Translations under genes and position numbers: made by a program
Source: Xanthostigma xanthostigma
Taxonomy: Eukaryota; Arthropoda; Insecta; Raphidioptera; Raphidiidae
Assembly (NCBI GenBank): GCA_963575645.1
Contig: OY754473.1
Span: 4,650,001-4,714,000 of the forward strand
Length of the DNA: 64,000 nt
Direction: 5' to 3'
Shown here: positions 11,353-23,501 of the stretch, piece after piece
How the letters are laid out: the number at the start of each line of letters is the position of its first letter
Position numbering within the stretch: the first letter of the stretch is position 1
Notes under the pieces: model-generated
The model's input: only the letters and a program-made list of their open reading frames with translations
Databases searched by the model: none
What the model was told of the DNA's origin: nothing

Positions 11353-12347
11353 TCTATACTTCTATACTAATATATAAAGCTGAAGAGTTTGTTTGTTTGC
11401 TTGTTTGTTTGTTTATTTGGTTGAACGCGCTGATCTCAGGAACTACTGGTTCGAATTGAATTTTTTTTTGTTGGATAGTCCATTTATCGAGAAAGGCTAT
11501 CTATACTAATATATAAAGCTGAAGAGTTTGTTTGTTTGCTTGTTTGTTTGTTTATTTGGTTGAACGCGCTAATCTCAGGAACTACTGGGTCGAATTGAAA
11601 TTTTTTTTGTTGTATAGTCCATTTATCGAGGAAGGCTATCTATACTAATATATAAAGCTGAAGAGTTTGTTTGTTTGCTTGTTTGTTTGTTTATTTGGTT
11701 GAACGCGCTAATCTCAGGAACTACTGGTTCGAATTGAAATTTTTTTTTGTTGTATAGTCCATTTATCGAGGAAGGCTATCTATACTAATATATAAAGCTG
11801 AAGAGTTTGTTTGCTTGTTTGTTTGTTTATTTGGATGAACGCGCTAATCTCAGGAACTACTGGTTCCAATTGAAATTTTTTTTTTGTTGGATAGTCATTT
11901 TATCGAGGAAGGCTATCTATACTAATATATAAAGCTGAAGAGTTTGTTTGCTTGTTTGTTTGTTTATTTGGATGAACGCGCTAATCTCAGGAACTACTGG
12001 TTCGAATTGAATTTTTTTTTTTTGTTGTATAGTCCATTTATCGAGGAAGGCTATCTATACTAATATATAAAGCTGAAGAGTTTGTTTGCTTGTTTGTTTG
12101 TTTATTTGGTTGAACGCGCTAATCTCAGAAACTACTGGTACAAATTGAAAAAAATTTTTTTTGCTGGATAGTCCATTTATCGAAGAAGGCTATAGGCTAT
12201 ATAATATCACGCTACGACCAATAGGAGCGGAGCATATCAATGAAAAATGTAACTCAAAATTTATCCGTCCGACAAAAACTTTTGAAAGGTAACTCCGATC
12301 ATCATGAAATTTGGACACAACATTCATCTCGGTAAACTAAGATGAAT
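11353..12347 (+). mobile_element. Helitron with six tandem 5' ends, 3' end lost
   Basis: The 5' terminal unit beginning TCTATACTAATATATAAAGC starts at 11,361, 11,500, 11,639, 11,779, 11,916 and 12,054, a head-to-tail array with a 137-140 bp period. The last unit continues into the family body (the 'ctacgaccaataggagcgga' block and the 'actccgatcatcatgaaatt' block), then diverges at about 12,347 before the 3' hairpin and CTAG. There is no coding frame. Confidence 0.8.
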
Positions 12348-12533
12348 TGGGTACTCAAACGAGCTAACGAGTTTTCTGGAAACTTTTTTTATTGATACTT
12401 CATATTAGCCGCGCGTTGAGGGAAATTTTGTTCAATAGCGTAAAAAGAGTGGCGGAGGAAATGAGCTGCTTATCTTGTCAAAATATATTGTAACCATGGA
12501 AGTTCTTCTAATTTTCGAATTATGGAAACCTAA

Positions 12534-12966
12534 GGCCGCTACACACAAGGCTGGAAACAATGCTTGGACTTCCGCTGGCCGGCAGGCTGAGTACGAGGCT
12601 GGAAATGACGTCACTGCGGGCTAGCCCGCTAGCTCACAAGATAGATTTTAAAATTAGAACGGAGGCTATTTTCTTGCTAGGTTCTTTGCTGGCTATGAAC
12701 AAGAACCAATCAGGGAACAGTATCTTGTCACGCGGGCGACATGAACAAACGCCCACAAACGTCTTTCTGCTCAGAGTCAGACAACAGACACGTTTAGCTC
12801 TGTGTTTATATTTGAACTGTCACCGCTCGCGCACCGGATTCATCCACAAAACAAGCTTGAAAAGACGTCTCGTGTGAAGCGAGGACATATAAAAGCAATT
12901 AAGAAAAACAGCGCTAGAAATCTAGCAAGGAATCTAGCGGCAAATCCAGCCTCGTGTGCAGCAGCT
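12534..12966. mobile_element. MITE (Harbinger-like), copy 1
   Basis: The terminal 'ggccgctacacac' at the left faces 'gtgtgcagcagc' at the right, and subterminal 'gaggctgg'/'ccagcctc' motifs reinforce the inverted symmetry. A second copy is at 44,151-44,572. The left flank is TAA, compatible with a TWA target. The open frames across it are shadows. Confidence 0.6.
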
Positions 12967-13575
12967 TTTAGTTCGTCATTTTAAAAACTCGCTCAATTTG
13001 TAGTGAGCCTTGAGTCGGGGTTCCCCATCAGACCCTAGGCGCTAATTTAATAAAATTCAACTGAATTAATTATAAGACTTTGTACAGTAATTATTCAATT
13101 ATAATTGCAACACAAAATATACAATCAGCGGTCGCCAAATGTGCGTAATAATTAGAAAGTACGATTTATAAAACGATATCCGTGAATTAAAATCACTCAA
13201 TTATTTTTTTAATTATAAACTACAGCGAACTAATCTCATCAGAGATGTATAATTAGTGTTTAAATACCGCGTTATTGATTGCTTCATTTAATGTCACGAT
13301 GAATGTTTGATTAAAAACATTGTTGAGGTATTCTTCACACAATATTTGTCGTTCCGCGTTGTTTTATATATCTGCTCTTGTAAAACAATATACTTTTTGC
13401 ACTTTTTTTTCTCGATTTTAATTAAAGAATGTGCATTTGATCTACGTTTGGAGGTGAAAGTGTTGAAATGTTCTTTAAAGTATATCTGGGTCGAATAACT
13501 TACAAGTCGATTGTCACAAATATCGACGCGAACTCGGATGCTGGGTATCTCTAAAAATGCTACCTGCATGTACAA
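12967..13575. other. no gene seen
   Basis: AT-rich. Two overlapping opposite-strand open frames at 13,294-13,575 show no domain and no codon bias that I can recognise. Confidence 0.45.
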
Positions 13576-13885
13576 TACGCGCCACGGATCTAAAAAGTTC
13601 GGAAGTTAGTCGCAAACAGCGTCGCAAAGGCACATTTTAGAGCCGTTGATACTCCCACCACCTCCCAGCTACCTGCACGGAACGTGCGCTCGTCGGTGAT
13701 TGTACGTGATCGCTCGTTGCCTTTGTCACTTGTCGCTTTCCTGCTTTAAAGTACAGTCGAGTACGCTAGTGTCAAGTTATTTTAGTTTTGTTGAGTTGCG
13801 AGTTTGTATAGTTTTTCAACAGACTGTACAAGCGCAAGCCCGCATTCGCATCTAACTTCCGAGCCTTTTAGATTCGTGGCGCGTA
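13576..13885 (+). mobile_element. 310-bp MITE, TACGCGCCACG family, copy 1
   Basis: Inverted termini 'tacgcgccacggatctaaaa' and its near-complement enclose about 250 bp containing 'gtcgagtacgcta'. Five copies occur in this window (13,576; 45,686; 60,653; 61,521; 63,639). Translated frames of these copies look alike only because the DNA is repeated. Confidence 0.8.
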
Positions 13886-14079
13886 TTGTAGGGCTGGCCA
13901 TCCATCCGGGTTTCCCCGGATTTGTCCCCTCTTTCTAACGGCGTTTGGGTGGGAATTTGTTTACGTTTCGGAATTAAAAAATTGCGGTTTTTTAATTTGA
14001 AGAGATTTATTTTTGCTTATTGGTTTCACATGTAAAAATTAACCAAAGCTTGCTTGTCAATTGCCTAACTAATTTCTCG

Positions 14080-14400
14080 AAAACAAAAGAACAGCTGATT
14101 TTTAAAGTTTAGAAAATGAATTTTGTCGAAGCTTTCTTGCAAAAATGAACAGAATAATAAACCGTTATAAAAAGTATACCGTTATAGTAGAAAAAAACGA
14201 TATAACACTTGCATAGTGCATATGTACTCATATCTCTTGTGCGCATGCGCCAATTTTCGCCCAAAAGCAATAGAGCTCTTCATATTTATATTTTCAAACA
14301 TCCTACCAAATTTGGTTTCGATCCGCTCAACCGTTTGGCCTGTATCGTGTTCACAGAGTAACAGACGTTTTCCAATATGCTTTGAATTTGAGGGACCTCA
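14080..14400 (-). repeat. fragment of repeat family S
   Basis: It is the inverse of sequence at 25,800-26,030 and 54,130-54,290, sharing the 'gcgcatgcgc' and 'tataaaaagtatacc' blocks. The part containing 'catcctaccaaatttggttt' also occurs in the loop of the large foldback at 18,540-18,660. Probably a Helitron interior. Confidence 0.5.
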
Positions 14401-14423
14401 AAACGAAAAAAAAAATATAAGTA

Positions 14424-14746
14424 CAGTAGAATCCTTGTAAGTCAAACTGCATAAAAAACATGCCAAAAAATTCGAACTATCGAGTTTTCGACTTATGAAG
14501 AATTTCGATTTAAACGGATTTTGTGAAGAAATAGGTATTCGAATTGTAGGTAGAGGTAAACATTGCTATATTCGAAATACAAAAGTATAATTTATATTTC
14601 GAGTTATGGAGGGAAAATATGTACCGAAATGGCTTATTATTTCGACCTATATAGAGGGTTGAGATTTCGAGTAATGGAGGTTTTGGGGCTTGAAAGAAAG
14701 GGAACAAAACATTTTTTCAAGTTTTCGGCTTATCAAGGTTCTACTG
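14424..14746. mobile_element. pogo/Tigger-type MITE, 323 bp
   Basis: It begins CAGTAGAATCCTTG and ends CAAGGTTCTACTG, with TA on both sides. Subterminal 'gacttatgaag' and 'cttatcaagg' repeats suit this class. The frames at 14,510-14,796 are translations of the element. Confidence 0.75.
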
Positions 14747-15136
14747 TAGTAAAATTTTTGAAAAGTGTGTTTTGGCTTAAATTAGTAAATTGTTGAATTG
14801 GATTGGTAAAATAATTTCAAATTGATTGTACTTCGACGCGCTCTTAACTACCGAACAGCGGCAACACATCGCCGTTCTGAACGCAGAACCGATGAACGAA
14901 AGAATCCGATTGGTCCGCGCTTATACGATCCCAATAATTGCTTCGCGTAACAAAAAACGGTCGCCTATTGTGGGACAACAATGCGTCTAGTAATTATTAG
15001 ATTTTCACTGGCTATTGAAATAGATAAATGGAAAAACGGACCTCTGTCAGTTAAAGGCGACCACACACGGTCTTAAGTCATAGCAAAAGAACACTATTTA
15101 CACTGTAACCTATGTAGCTCCGATAACAACACAATA
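14747..15136. other. no gene seen
   Basis: No recognisable exon or terminal repeat. Confidence 0.4.
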
Positions 15137-15680
15137 CAGTATGTAGGAAAATTAACATTGGGAAAAAATGACTGGATCAGAGTGAGCCTTGAAATCTTGT
15201 TTTTCAATTTGACAGATAATATTCTTTTGCAAAATTAATGTGTATACTACCGAAGAAAATATTCAAATGATTACAACATAATCGGACTTTTTTTATTAAT
15301 GGGACATTAAATTCCCAAAAATACTTAAATATGGTGCGAGATCAAATATTTCTGCCTATTCGTGTTGAACATAAAGACATTGGGTCACTGATTTAACAAC
15401 GCGCATACGTCATACCAGTCAGACAATTTTTGAATGAAATGTTTCCAAACAGATGGAGTTGTTTTTTTATTTTATTTTTGTACAAAAAAATTAAAATAAT
15501 GATTTATAAGAGCTTTTTATTAATAAAAAAGTCAAGTAAAATAAAAATAAATAGAAATCCTCAAGATTACCACGATAAATTCAATAGAAATAACAATTAA
15601 TGCAGTCATGGCTAACTCTGATCCAAGTATTTTTTCCCAATGCTAATTTCCCTATGTGCAGCTTACGCGTTTACATACTG
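15137..15680 (+). mobile_element. TA-flanked MITE family G, copy 1
   Basis: It begins CAGTATG and ends CATACTG, with TA outside both ends. Inner TIR sequence 'attgggaaaaaat' plus 'ggatcagagt' is present at both ends. The left TIR lacks about 20 bp present in copy 2 at 56,055-56,625. The interior is non-coding. Confidence 0.75.
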
Positions 15681-16768
15681 TATAAACATTTCCAAAAATG
15701 GTGCCAAACTTCTTAGGAGGCTATGAAACGTCGAGAAATTTTGGTCCGACCCCTAGGTCCCGCCATCCGACCGACGCCAATAGTGTAAGTGCCTTATGGC
15801 AAATACACTAATAACTAACTAACCGATCCGGGTTCGTCCGGATGCAAATCTCACTTTTAATAAAGCACACTAAAAACTTAAAAATAATTAAACGAAATTT
15901 AAAAAAAAATAAAACAAGCTTTTGTTAATCTATTGCATAAACTACCTTTGTTTTGCGACAGCTTCAAGGTCAATTTATATAAAGGTCCAAGTTCGGGGCC
16001 CCCCCGGATGAGCCGCCACTACACCGTTTCGCAAACGGTACCTGCATTCGGACGCCGTCTATAATTTCATCACGGCATTCGTTGATATTTAACTGCGCAT
16101 TCATAAAATCAATTAAATTTTTAAATCGTGAATATTATTGCTGAGCAGGAAATGTCTATAATGGCACGGTAAAAATAAACGAAATATCTTAAAAACAACG
16201 GTACAGCTCTTCTTGAGCCGCATATCGTATCTATGTATTTATACAGTGCATGTCTATATATTGACCATATATTTTTATAATATCCGCGCTTGCATTTCAG
16301 CGGTGTCAGGTGTAAAAGACTTAAGGACGTAATCTGGTGTTCGGGTTTCGGAAAATTGAATTTATTTTTTTTTACATTTTTATAGTAAGTATAATATGTT
16401 GAAAAAATACTGTAAAAAATTTAGATCGAAATATTAAATATTTACAAAGCTATAGCATATAGTCGAGAGCAGCAACGGTCTTACGGTAAGACTCTTACCT
16501 GCTTCAATTGTTATCACGTAACCCTTATACTCTCGCAGAGTATAGCAAAAAAATTATCAGAAAACGATGCCTTTGAAGAAACGGAAGGTTTACTGTACAC
16601 CAGGCATTAGTGTAAATATTCATTTTTATTTTTTTTGTGAGAAATCTGAAATTAAAACTTTAAACGAGTTTTTCTCAAAACTACGTTTTTGTAAGTGGCG
16701 CAGGTGATTGAAACAATTGTATGCAACCGATTGCTTTCAATTTTGCACAGTATATTCTACACAACAAT
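15681..16768. other. no gene seen
   Basis: AT-rich. The stretch around 15,990-16,010 has a local GC run. No exon or element boundary was supported. Confidence 0.4.
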
Positions 16769-16929
16769 AGCTCCGTCCCGTACTAGAATTACTTAATTAT
16801 AAAAATTATTTCTATTTTTTTTAATCGATTTTCGACGACAAAATCACAATTTAATCGTTGTTTTTTTTTAAACCCGCTATTTTGTTATTTACCAATAAAA
16901 ATTTTTATTTCTAGTACGGGATAGAGCCA
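16769..16929. mobile_element. small inverted-repeat element, about 160 bp
   Basis: The left 'tagctccgtcccgtactaga' and right 'tctagtacgggatagagcca' are inverted partners; the interior is AT-rich. No target duplication was established. Confidence 0.5.
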
Positions 16930-17227
16930 CAAGCCTACAAAACAATAACCAATTTAATTTTTATAATTCAGATGACTCCAAGTGACGTTATCACCCGCGC
17001 TACCCACCTACCTCCATTTAAAGTTGTCTACTTTAGGTTAAAAAAACAATTATAAAATGGCTGAAAATTAAGCAAAAAAAAATGTTTTTCTTAGTTTACG
17101 ATGTCAGTAAAAACATGTAACAAAATTGAAATGATTATACATTATTGTGTTATTAAAAAAAAATTCTGAAATAATGGTTGAAAATTAGCCTGAACATAAG
17201 ACTCCGTCCTGAAGTCAAATATTGTTA

Positions 17228-17378
17228 AACTAGCTGATACTCGCGGCAACGCCAACAGTAGGCTCCACCGTATATTAGTCTTATCTCACGTGGCTGCGCC
17301 CCACTCGGCAACGACAGTTTGGCTCCACCGTATTAATCTTGTCTCACAGGACTACATCTCATTCGACAACAACAACAG
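17228..17378 (-). mobile_element. Helitron-like 3' end fragment
   Basis: It starts 'aaactagctgatactcgcgg' (a CTAG end with a decayed GC hairpin) followed by the 'ggctccaccgtat' repeat also found at 869 and 59,039. It is interrupted by the hAT element that begins at 17,379. Confidence 0.45.
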
Positions 17379-17714
17379 TAGAGCTGTAAAAGTAACGAGA
17401 AATTGTGTACCCGTATGTATTCGTTACTTAAAGAACCCATTACTTTCGTATCGTTACGTTACTCGTTACTTTTCATACGACATACAATCGTGTACTAACA
17501 GCATCAAGCATGTACCATCGCATCGAGGCGCGTCGCATACGTGATACGGTATGACTTCGTTCGTATAACGTATAACCGCATCAAACGAGTCGAACTGACA
17601 TGGATACGACAAATGCGAGTAACGAAATGAATTTGTAAGTAACGATTCGTTACTTCGAGTCAGACGATGTACCCGTTACTCAGTAACGAATACATACGGT
17701 TTGTTACAGCTCTA
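17379..17714. mobile_element. hAT MITE, 336 bp, with 8-bp TSD
   Basis: Termini TAGAGCTGTAA and TTACAGCTCTA are flanked by AACAACAG on both sides (17,371-17,378 and 17,715-17,722). The interior is rich in 'cgttact'/'agtaacg' motifs and inverted repeats. The 84-codon frame overlapping it is an accidental translation. Confidence 0.85.
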
Positions 17715-18191
17715 AACAACAGTAGTGGGACAGGATTAGAGTACTATTTTAAAACACAATGTTTACTTGAGGAACAAATGAACCGAATAAATACTAACGC
17801 TCGATGAATATGGAAATCAAACAAAAGGTAGTGCCCGCCTATATGACTTATTTAGAAGTTCGTGTCTTTATCTATCGCTCATGTCTCCGTATATAATTTT
17901 TGTTCGATGACTTCCCAAACTAGGTAATTATTATTTATGAGAGTTACAAAAAATCAACACGTTATAAAAATTATAGTTACTGACAATCGTCAGGTATATA
18001 AAGGCAGGTTTACATGGGAAAAGCGGAAAAACGAAATCTTTAACTTTTCAGTAAAGTGTCTGCATCCGCAATAATCGTTGCGGAGCTTTGTTGCGGATGT
18101 GATGCGTCATGACAAGATTATCGGGGGCACTAATTGACGCGTACTCGTGTTTTTTTTTGAGTGTTTTAATATCACAAATATCAATTATATA

Positions 18192-18922
18192 CAGCGTGTC
18201 CCATTTTAATGTCCCACCCCGGATAACTTTTGTCAGTGACCTTGAATGAAAAATTGTTTGGTACAAAAGTTGTACAACTTGGAGGGGGACATTCGATGGC
18301 ACTAATACTTTTGACCTTGGGTATAAGGTTCAAAGTCATTCAAGGTCAACTTTGTTTTTTTTAATGGAACGTCCTATTTTTGACATCGGCAATCGATTGC
18401 GCGTGAAAAAATATGAGACTTTTGTCTGAAACTTTTTTCGAGAACGGGCAAATTTTCTCAATTAATTTAGCCTTCAAAATTGAAAATTTTTGAATTTTCA
18501 ACTCGGGAATGGTGAGATTTTCTTCAAAAACAATAGGGCTTTTCATATTTGCATACCAAACATCCTCCCAAAATTTTGTTTCAATCCGTTCATCCGTTTG
18601 ACCTGTATAGTGTTCACAGCCTAACCGAATAACCGACTAACAGACTAACAGACGCACAGAGTTTTGCCCGTTCTCGAAAAAAGTTTCAGACAAAAGTCTC
18701 ATATTTTTTCACGCGCAATCGATTGCCGATGTCAAAAATAGGACGTTCCATTAAAAAAACAAAGTTGACCTTGAATGACCTTGAACCTTATACCCAAGGT
18801 CAAAAGTATTAGTGCCATCGAATGTCCCCCTCCAAGTTGTACAACTTTTGTACCAAACAATTTTTCATTCAAGGTCACTGACAAAAGTTATCCGGGGTGG
18901 GACATTAAAATGGGACACGCTG
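18192..18922. mobile_element. 731-bp foldback element, arms of about 260 bp
   Basis: Arms 18,192-18,452 and 18,663-18,922 are reverse complements with perhaps one indel (the T/A run near 18,360 and 18,752). The ends are CAGCGTGTCCCATTTTAATG and its complement, with TA outside both. The loop of about 210 bp is a piece of repeat family S. Open frames on either arm are translations of the same inverted sequence. Confidence 0.85.
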
Positions 18923-19155
18923 TATACCAACGGATTTGCTTTTCCAAATTTAAAAGACTACAATTTTCATTAAAAACTACTCACGTGTATCGAATCAGGT
19001 TATTTTTGAGGTTAGTTAACTTGTCGCTAAAGAAAGCCATACTATTTTTACTACTAAGTACATACTTTTAAGAAATTATTCAATATAAATCATATCAGTA
19101 AGTAAATTTACATACTTGTCTACGAAATACCTCTTCACCAAAGCTCTACACCCAT

Positions 19156-19735
19156 AAATACAACATCCAATGTCAGTTGTCACTAAGGCGTGACGTCATA
19201 AGCGGACGCCATGACACCTACGAGCGTTTTCGCGTCTAATTCAAAATGGAAAGATAAAAATCCAATAATTTGCGTTAAAATTTAATTTTTGTGGAAATTA
19301 TGTTTTTTTCGGAATTAGTAGAACGGAATTTCAAAAATCTGTCATCATGCCTATTATACACACTGATTCCACGCGGACGAAGTCGCGGGTAAAAGCTAGT
19401 TAAAGAATAATTTAAAATATGAATTGTCGCGTAATTGTTGTTGAGAAATACAACATCCAATGTCAGTTGTCACTAAGGCGTGACGTCACAAGCGGACGCT
19501 ATGACACCTACGAGCGTTTTCGCGTCTAATTCAAAATGGAAAGATAAAAATCCAATAATTTGCGTTAAAATTTAATTTTTGTGGAAATTATGTTTTTTTC
19601 GGAATTAGTAGAACGGAATTTCAAAAATCTGTCATCATGCGTATTATACACACTGATTCCACGCGGACGAAGTCGCGGGTAAAAGCTAGTTAAAGAATAA
19701 TTTAAAATATGAATTGTCGCGTAATTGTTGTTGAT
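19156..19735 (+). repeat. 290-bp tandem duplication carrying Helitron 3' ends
   Basis: Units 19,156-19,445 and 19,446-19,735 differ at only a few positions. Each contains a Helitron-type 3' terminus: hairpin 'cgcggacgaagtcgcgg', then CTAG at 19,396 or 19,686 and T. Each also carries about 46 bp of flank after CTAG, so the duplication happened after insertion. The inverted relative at 52,130-52,460 shares the upstream part. Confidence 0.75.
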
Positions 19736-19779
19736 CTTAAAAAATTTCTTACCGTGTAAGTACCCGCTGCATCTTTTCG

Positions 19780-19972
19780 CAGGGCCCGATCTAGGGGGGG
19801 GGGGGCAAACCGGGCAATTTCCCGGGGCGGCAAAATTGAGGGCGGCGCGGCGTCGAAAATTTGAAAGATGGTTAAACAAAAAAAAATTACACCATCTATG
19901 GAACAACGCATGGGTATAAAGGCGGCAAATATTATTTTGCCCGGAGCGGCGAAATAGCTGGATCGGGCCCTG
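19780..19972. mobile_element. hAT MITE, 193 bp, with 8-bp TSD
   Basis: The termini CAGGGCCCGATC and (with one extra G before the A) GATCGGGCCCTG are inverted, with TCTTTTCG duplicated at 19,772-19,779 and 19,973-19,980. It has a G-homopolymer near 19,795. Frames called here on both strands are shadows. Confidence 0.85.
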
Positions 19973-20494
19973 TCTTTTCGAAGTAATGCCTCGGTTGAGA
20001 ATATCGTTTCGTGAAGCCGGCGCCCAATTATGGTATTGGTATACATTGAGAATCGAGTAGCACAGTCAATTATTTCATCAATACATGCGCACAGACATCG
20101 ATGAATCGAACCGTTCGATTCCCACGGTTTATTACTCGTTGACCGCGTTCGCTGTTTTTGTACAACTAATTAATATGTTGCTGAAAAGAAATGAATTACG
20201 GTGCTCTCTTGAAAGTTGCTTTTCAAGATCGACTTCTGCGTCTGTGAGAGAAACTGCGCCGTGTTTCCGTCAATTGAGCCAACAAATTGGTATACGGATA
20301 TCTGTTATATAGTTCACTAGCGGTCCCGCCCGGTTTCACCCGGGTGCAATAGAACGAATGGGGGGGGGGAGATACATGAGTACGCACATTCATCTTAGTT
20401 TACCGAGATGAACGTTGTGTCCAAATTTCATGATGATCGGAGTTACTGTTCAAAAGTTTTTGTCGATAAAAAGCAGAATTTATACTTTTTTTAA

Positions 20495-21201
20495 GGAGGT
20501 TGAGCCGTTTTACGAAGATAATGAAAAAAATCTGAAATAAAGTTTTTTTAATAGATTTTTTTATGACAAAATTTTCTGTAAAAAATCCAAAATCATCAGG
20601 AGATTTATAAAGTTAAAAATGAAAAAAGACTTTTACATGTCTCATGGAAAATATGTCAACCTAGCATGCAAACTGTTCATTTTAATTTTTTGCAAATAAC
20701 CAAATAATGTCAGCAGTTCCGAAAACTAACTATGTAAAGCATCGATGTCTTACGCATATTTTAATATTTTTTCCAATTTAATTAGGAGACTTTTAATTAA
20801 TAAAAAAATTATTAAACCTTAGCACTTTTCGATTATGGACTTTTATTCTTGACAGTTTTAACAATTTTAACTGAATTTTCAACTTTTTTAATGATTATAT
20901 TTTAATTTTTATTACTTCTAATTTCTTTTTTTAATTATTTACTGCAAAAATATGTAAAATACAGATATTTACATACATTTATTTTTTTTAACCTAACTTT
21001 GTACAAAAAATTCAAAAGCTAGTCCATTAAAGTAAAATACTGAAATCATTAATTTATTTTAAAAAAAATATTTATTTATGCCTTTATGACAATAATTTAA
21101 TGGTATCATCGACTTATAACCTTTTGTAAAAATTTATTATGGAAAAGTTCTCATTTAGAATTACACTTATTTTTGATTGGGACTGTAACGGATCAACCTC
21201 C
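20495..21201 (+). mobile_element. TTAA-flanked element family C, copy 1 (707 bp)
   Basis: It begins GGAGGTTGAGCCGTT and ends AACGGATCAACCTCC. TTAA is present on both sides (20,491-20,494 and 21,202-21,205), as for piggyBac-like or Sola3-like elements. There is no transposase frame. An inverted copy lies at 28,391-29,080. Confidence 0.75.
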
Positions 21202-21442
21202 TTAAGTAACAAACTTTTAAATCAATAATTACTGTAATTAATAAAATATAATAAATATTTTATTGAAAACACTGTAGGAAAATTATTTTTATATGGGTAT
21301 ACCTATATAGTTATAACAGTTTTCAAATGAGCTATTATTTAGATTTATTTAATTTTAATTAGTCGTAAATAAAATTAAAATAAATTTAAATGTAAGCCTT
21401 AGAAGAAAGCAATGTAGAAAATAAAAAAATTAATAATATATT

Positions 21443-21515
21443 CGCCCAACGTGGGGCTCGAACCCACGACCCTGATATTAACAGTCGCATGTTCTACCGA
21501 CTGACCTAGCCGGGC
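21443..21515 (-). other. tRNA-Lys-derived module inside Helitron
   Basis: A minus-strand tRNA-like sequence with intact B-box 'gggttcgagcccc' and a mutated A-box region ('taggtcagtcggtagaac'). The loop is the same altered GTC type. Confidence 0.55.
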
Positions 21516-21665
21516 TTGTGAATGTACGACCTAATATTGATATATGTAGTTAGGGCATTTCACCTTAATAGAAGCTATTTTTGAGATATTTTTCATTGAT
21601 GCTCCGCTCCTATTGGTCGTAGCGTGATATTATATAGCCTATAGTCTTCTTCGATAAATGGGCTG

Positions 21666-22841
21666 TCCATAAAATAAAAACAAATATCTCGATCATACAA
21701 ATAAGATATTCAAAGGAAAAATATAATTTTTCTGGAAAATCTGGAATATTTGAAATCATTTTTCTGTGGCCACTCTGTTTAAGTCGGTTAAAAGTTAAGA
21801 AAATATGTTGGCACGCCACTGTTGACTTATTTCAGAACACGAATAACTTTGAAATAGTAATCGCCAGGAAGTGCCACTGGTCTTCTTGCATATTTGTGTC
21901 GAATCTATATACGAATAATTACGATGTCTGCGTCAAAACACGAACACACACCGTACACAAAGATAAACCATGTGATATGTGTTCGGGTCATTCCAGATTT
22001 GTATATTTTTAGGCGCTAAATATTACCGTTTAATGAATTACACGCCGGTAATTATACAGTTGTTGCCCAGAATCCGTTACAGTCGAAACACGACTGCTAT
22101 TAACTTATTATGTCTTTAATTATTTCGATTCATGCCACACGCAGTCAGAACGCAAACAAAAAAAAAAACTCGGGTCGCAGTGCCAAAACCTGCCGAAAAT
22201 ATAGTGTATTTGCTAACACAGACAGTTTGGCTTTATTATGTAAACTTTTTTGTTTTTGGGCAAAATAAAAATTGAACCCCTTAGTACAACCCTTATATAA
22301 ATATTTTTTTTCTTAATTTCAATATTATTATCAATTTACCAAATTAAGGTTATACACCCACGACCGTATTAGTAAAAACTGCGTCCGTATTTTGTTGTAA
22401 TAAAAAAATGTTATATGACTTGGTAAATTATTATTTTTAATGGAAATATTATATCCTGTAGATCATAGCATTATTTTTCAATATTTAAGAAATTAATATT
22501 TAAAAATTTGACATAATATCATAAAGTTTTGACTGTAGCAGTATATTTAATAATTAAGCCCAATGAACACGAAAGATTTTATCTTACGTTTTGTTTTTAA
22601 AAACCTTTGAACCGTTAGACGTATAGTTTTTGAATAATTGGATATTAAAAATCAAGTTTTTAATATACGGTTAATGAAATAACATCCAATTTTCAAGTTT
22701 TAGTTATTAGCAACGTCAAAAAAATTATTTAATAAAAACAAAATTTATGAAAAACTTTTCGTGTAATCTGGTTTTCATGGTGATATAATTCAAATCTTGA
22801 AAATAGAGATTTTGAGAGTTGTTTCGAAAATTTTTATTTAA
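21666..22841. other. no gene seen
   Basis: AT-rich with short random frames only. 'aaaaaaaactcgggtcgcag' at about 22,160 recurs at 38,846, so part is repetitive. Confidence 0.45.
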
Positions 22842-23501
22842 GGAAGTACCCTCGGTACGCAGTAAGTCAAAGAATTTCAGTCTTCTACTTGAGTAACGTA
22901 GTATATAATTTGGCAACACCGCATGCCTTGCCATAGTTACAAGTGCTTATGTACGCAGCATAATTTATGAAAATGCTTTTCTTTAGGTATTCCTGTCATT
23001 TCGGAAATAATAATATACTATCATTTTTTTGGAATACTATGCTTTTAGCATTTACTCAATTTACGTATGTTTTTACGATATCAAAACTGCTGCAGTTTCG
23101 TAACTAACCTTTGAATGACGCGCCACAAACTATAATATTGCGGTGTTGCCATGTTTATGAATTCATAAAAAGCTCGGCTTTGTTTTAGTTATTTTTATTA
23201 ACATAAGCAAGCTTTATACGTTTTGGAAAAAGAAAAATGTTCATAGAATATTCGTTTATATATCCTGAAAATTTTATCAAAATCTGTTTGTCAATTCCAA
23301 CGTAATAAATGATGGAGTGCGTCAAAATCACAGATTTCCATAAGACTCCATATTAAGTGCAGCGAAATAAAATTATCAATATCTTTTTTCAGTCAACCAA
23401 AAATCACAAAAATTTAACTGAGTCATTTTTGAAAAGGTTTTGACATATTTGCAAATTTTCGTAATTTTCTGTTTGTTAATTCATTTATCGAGGGTACTTC
23501 C
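22842..23501. mobile_element. TTAA-flanked element family D (660 bp)
   Basis: The left end GGAAGTACCCTCG and right end CGAGGGTACTTCC are perfect 13-bp inverted termini. Both sides carry TTAA (22,838-22,841 and 23,502-23,505). It is non-coding and AT-rich, and its ends differ from family C although the target site is the same. Confidence 0.75.

Larger units (their letters stand above)
20317..21665 (-). mobile_element. Helitron interrupted by a TTAA element
   Basis: Minus-strand Helitron of the tRNA-Lys family. CTAG is at 20,317-20,320 and the hairpin end follows. The body is broken at 20,490 by the element 20,495-21,201, continues after it with linker, tRNA-like module (21,443-21,515) and the 'gctccgctcctattggtcgt' block, and is lost at about 21,665 before the 5' end. 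Confidence 0.75.
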
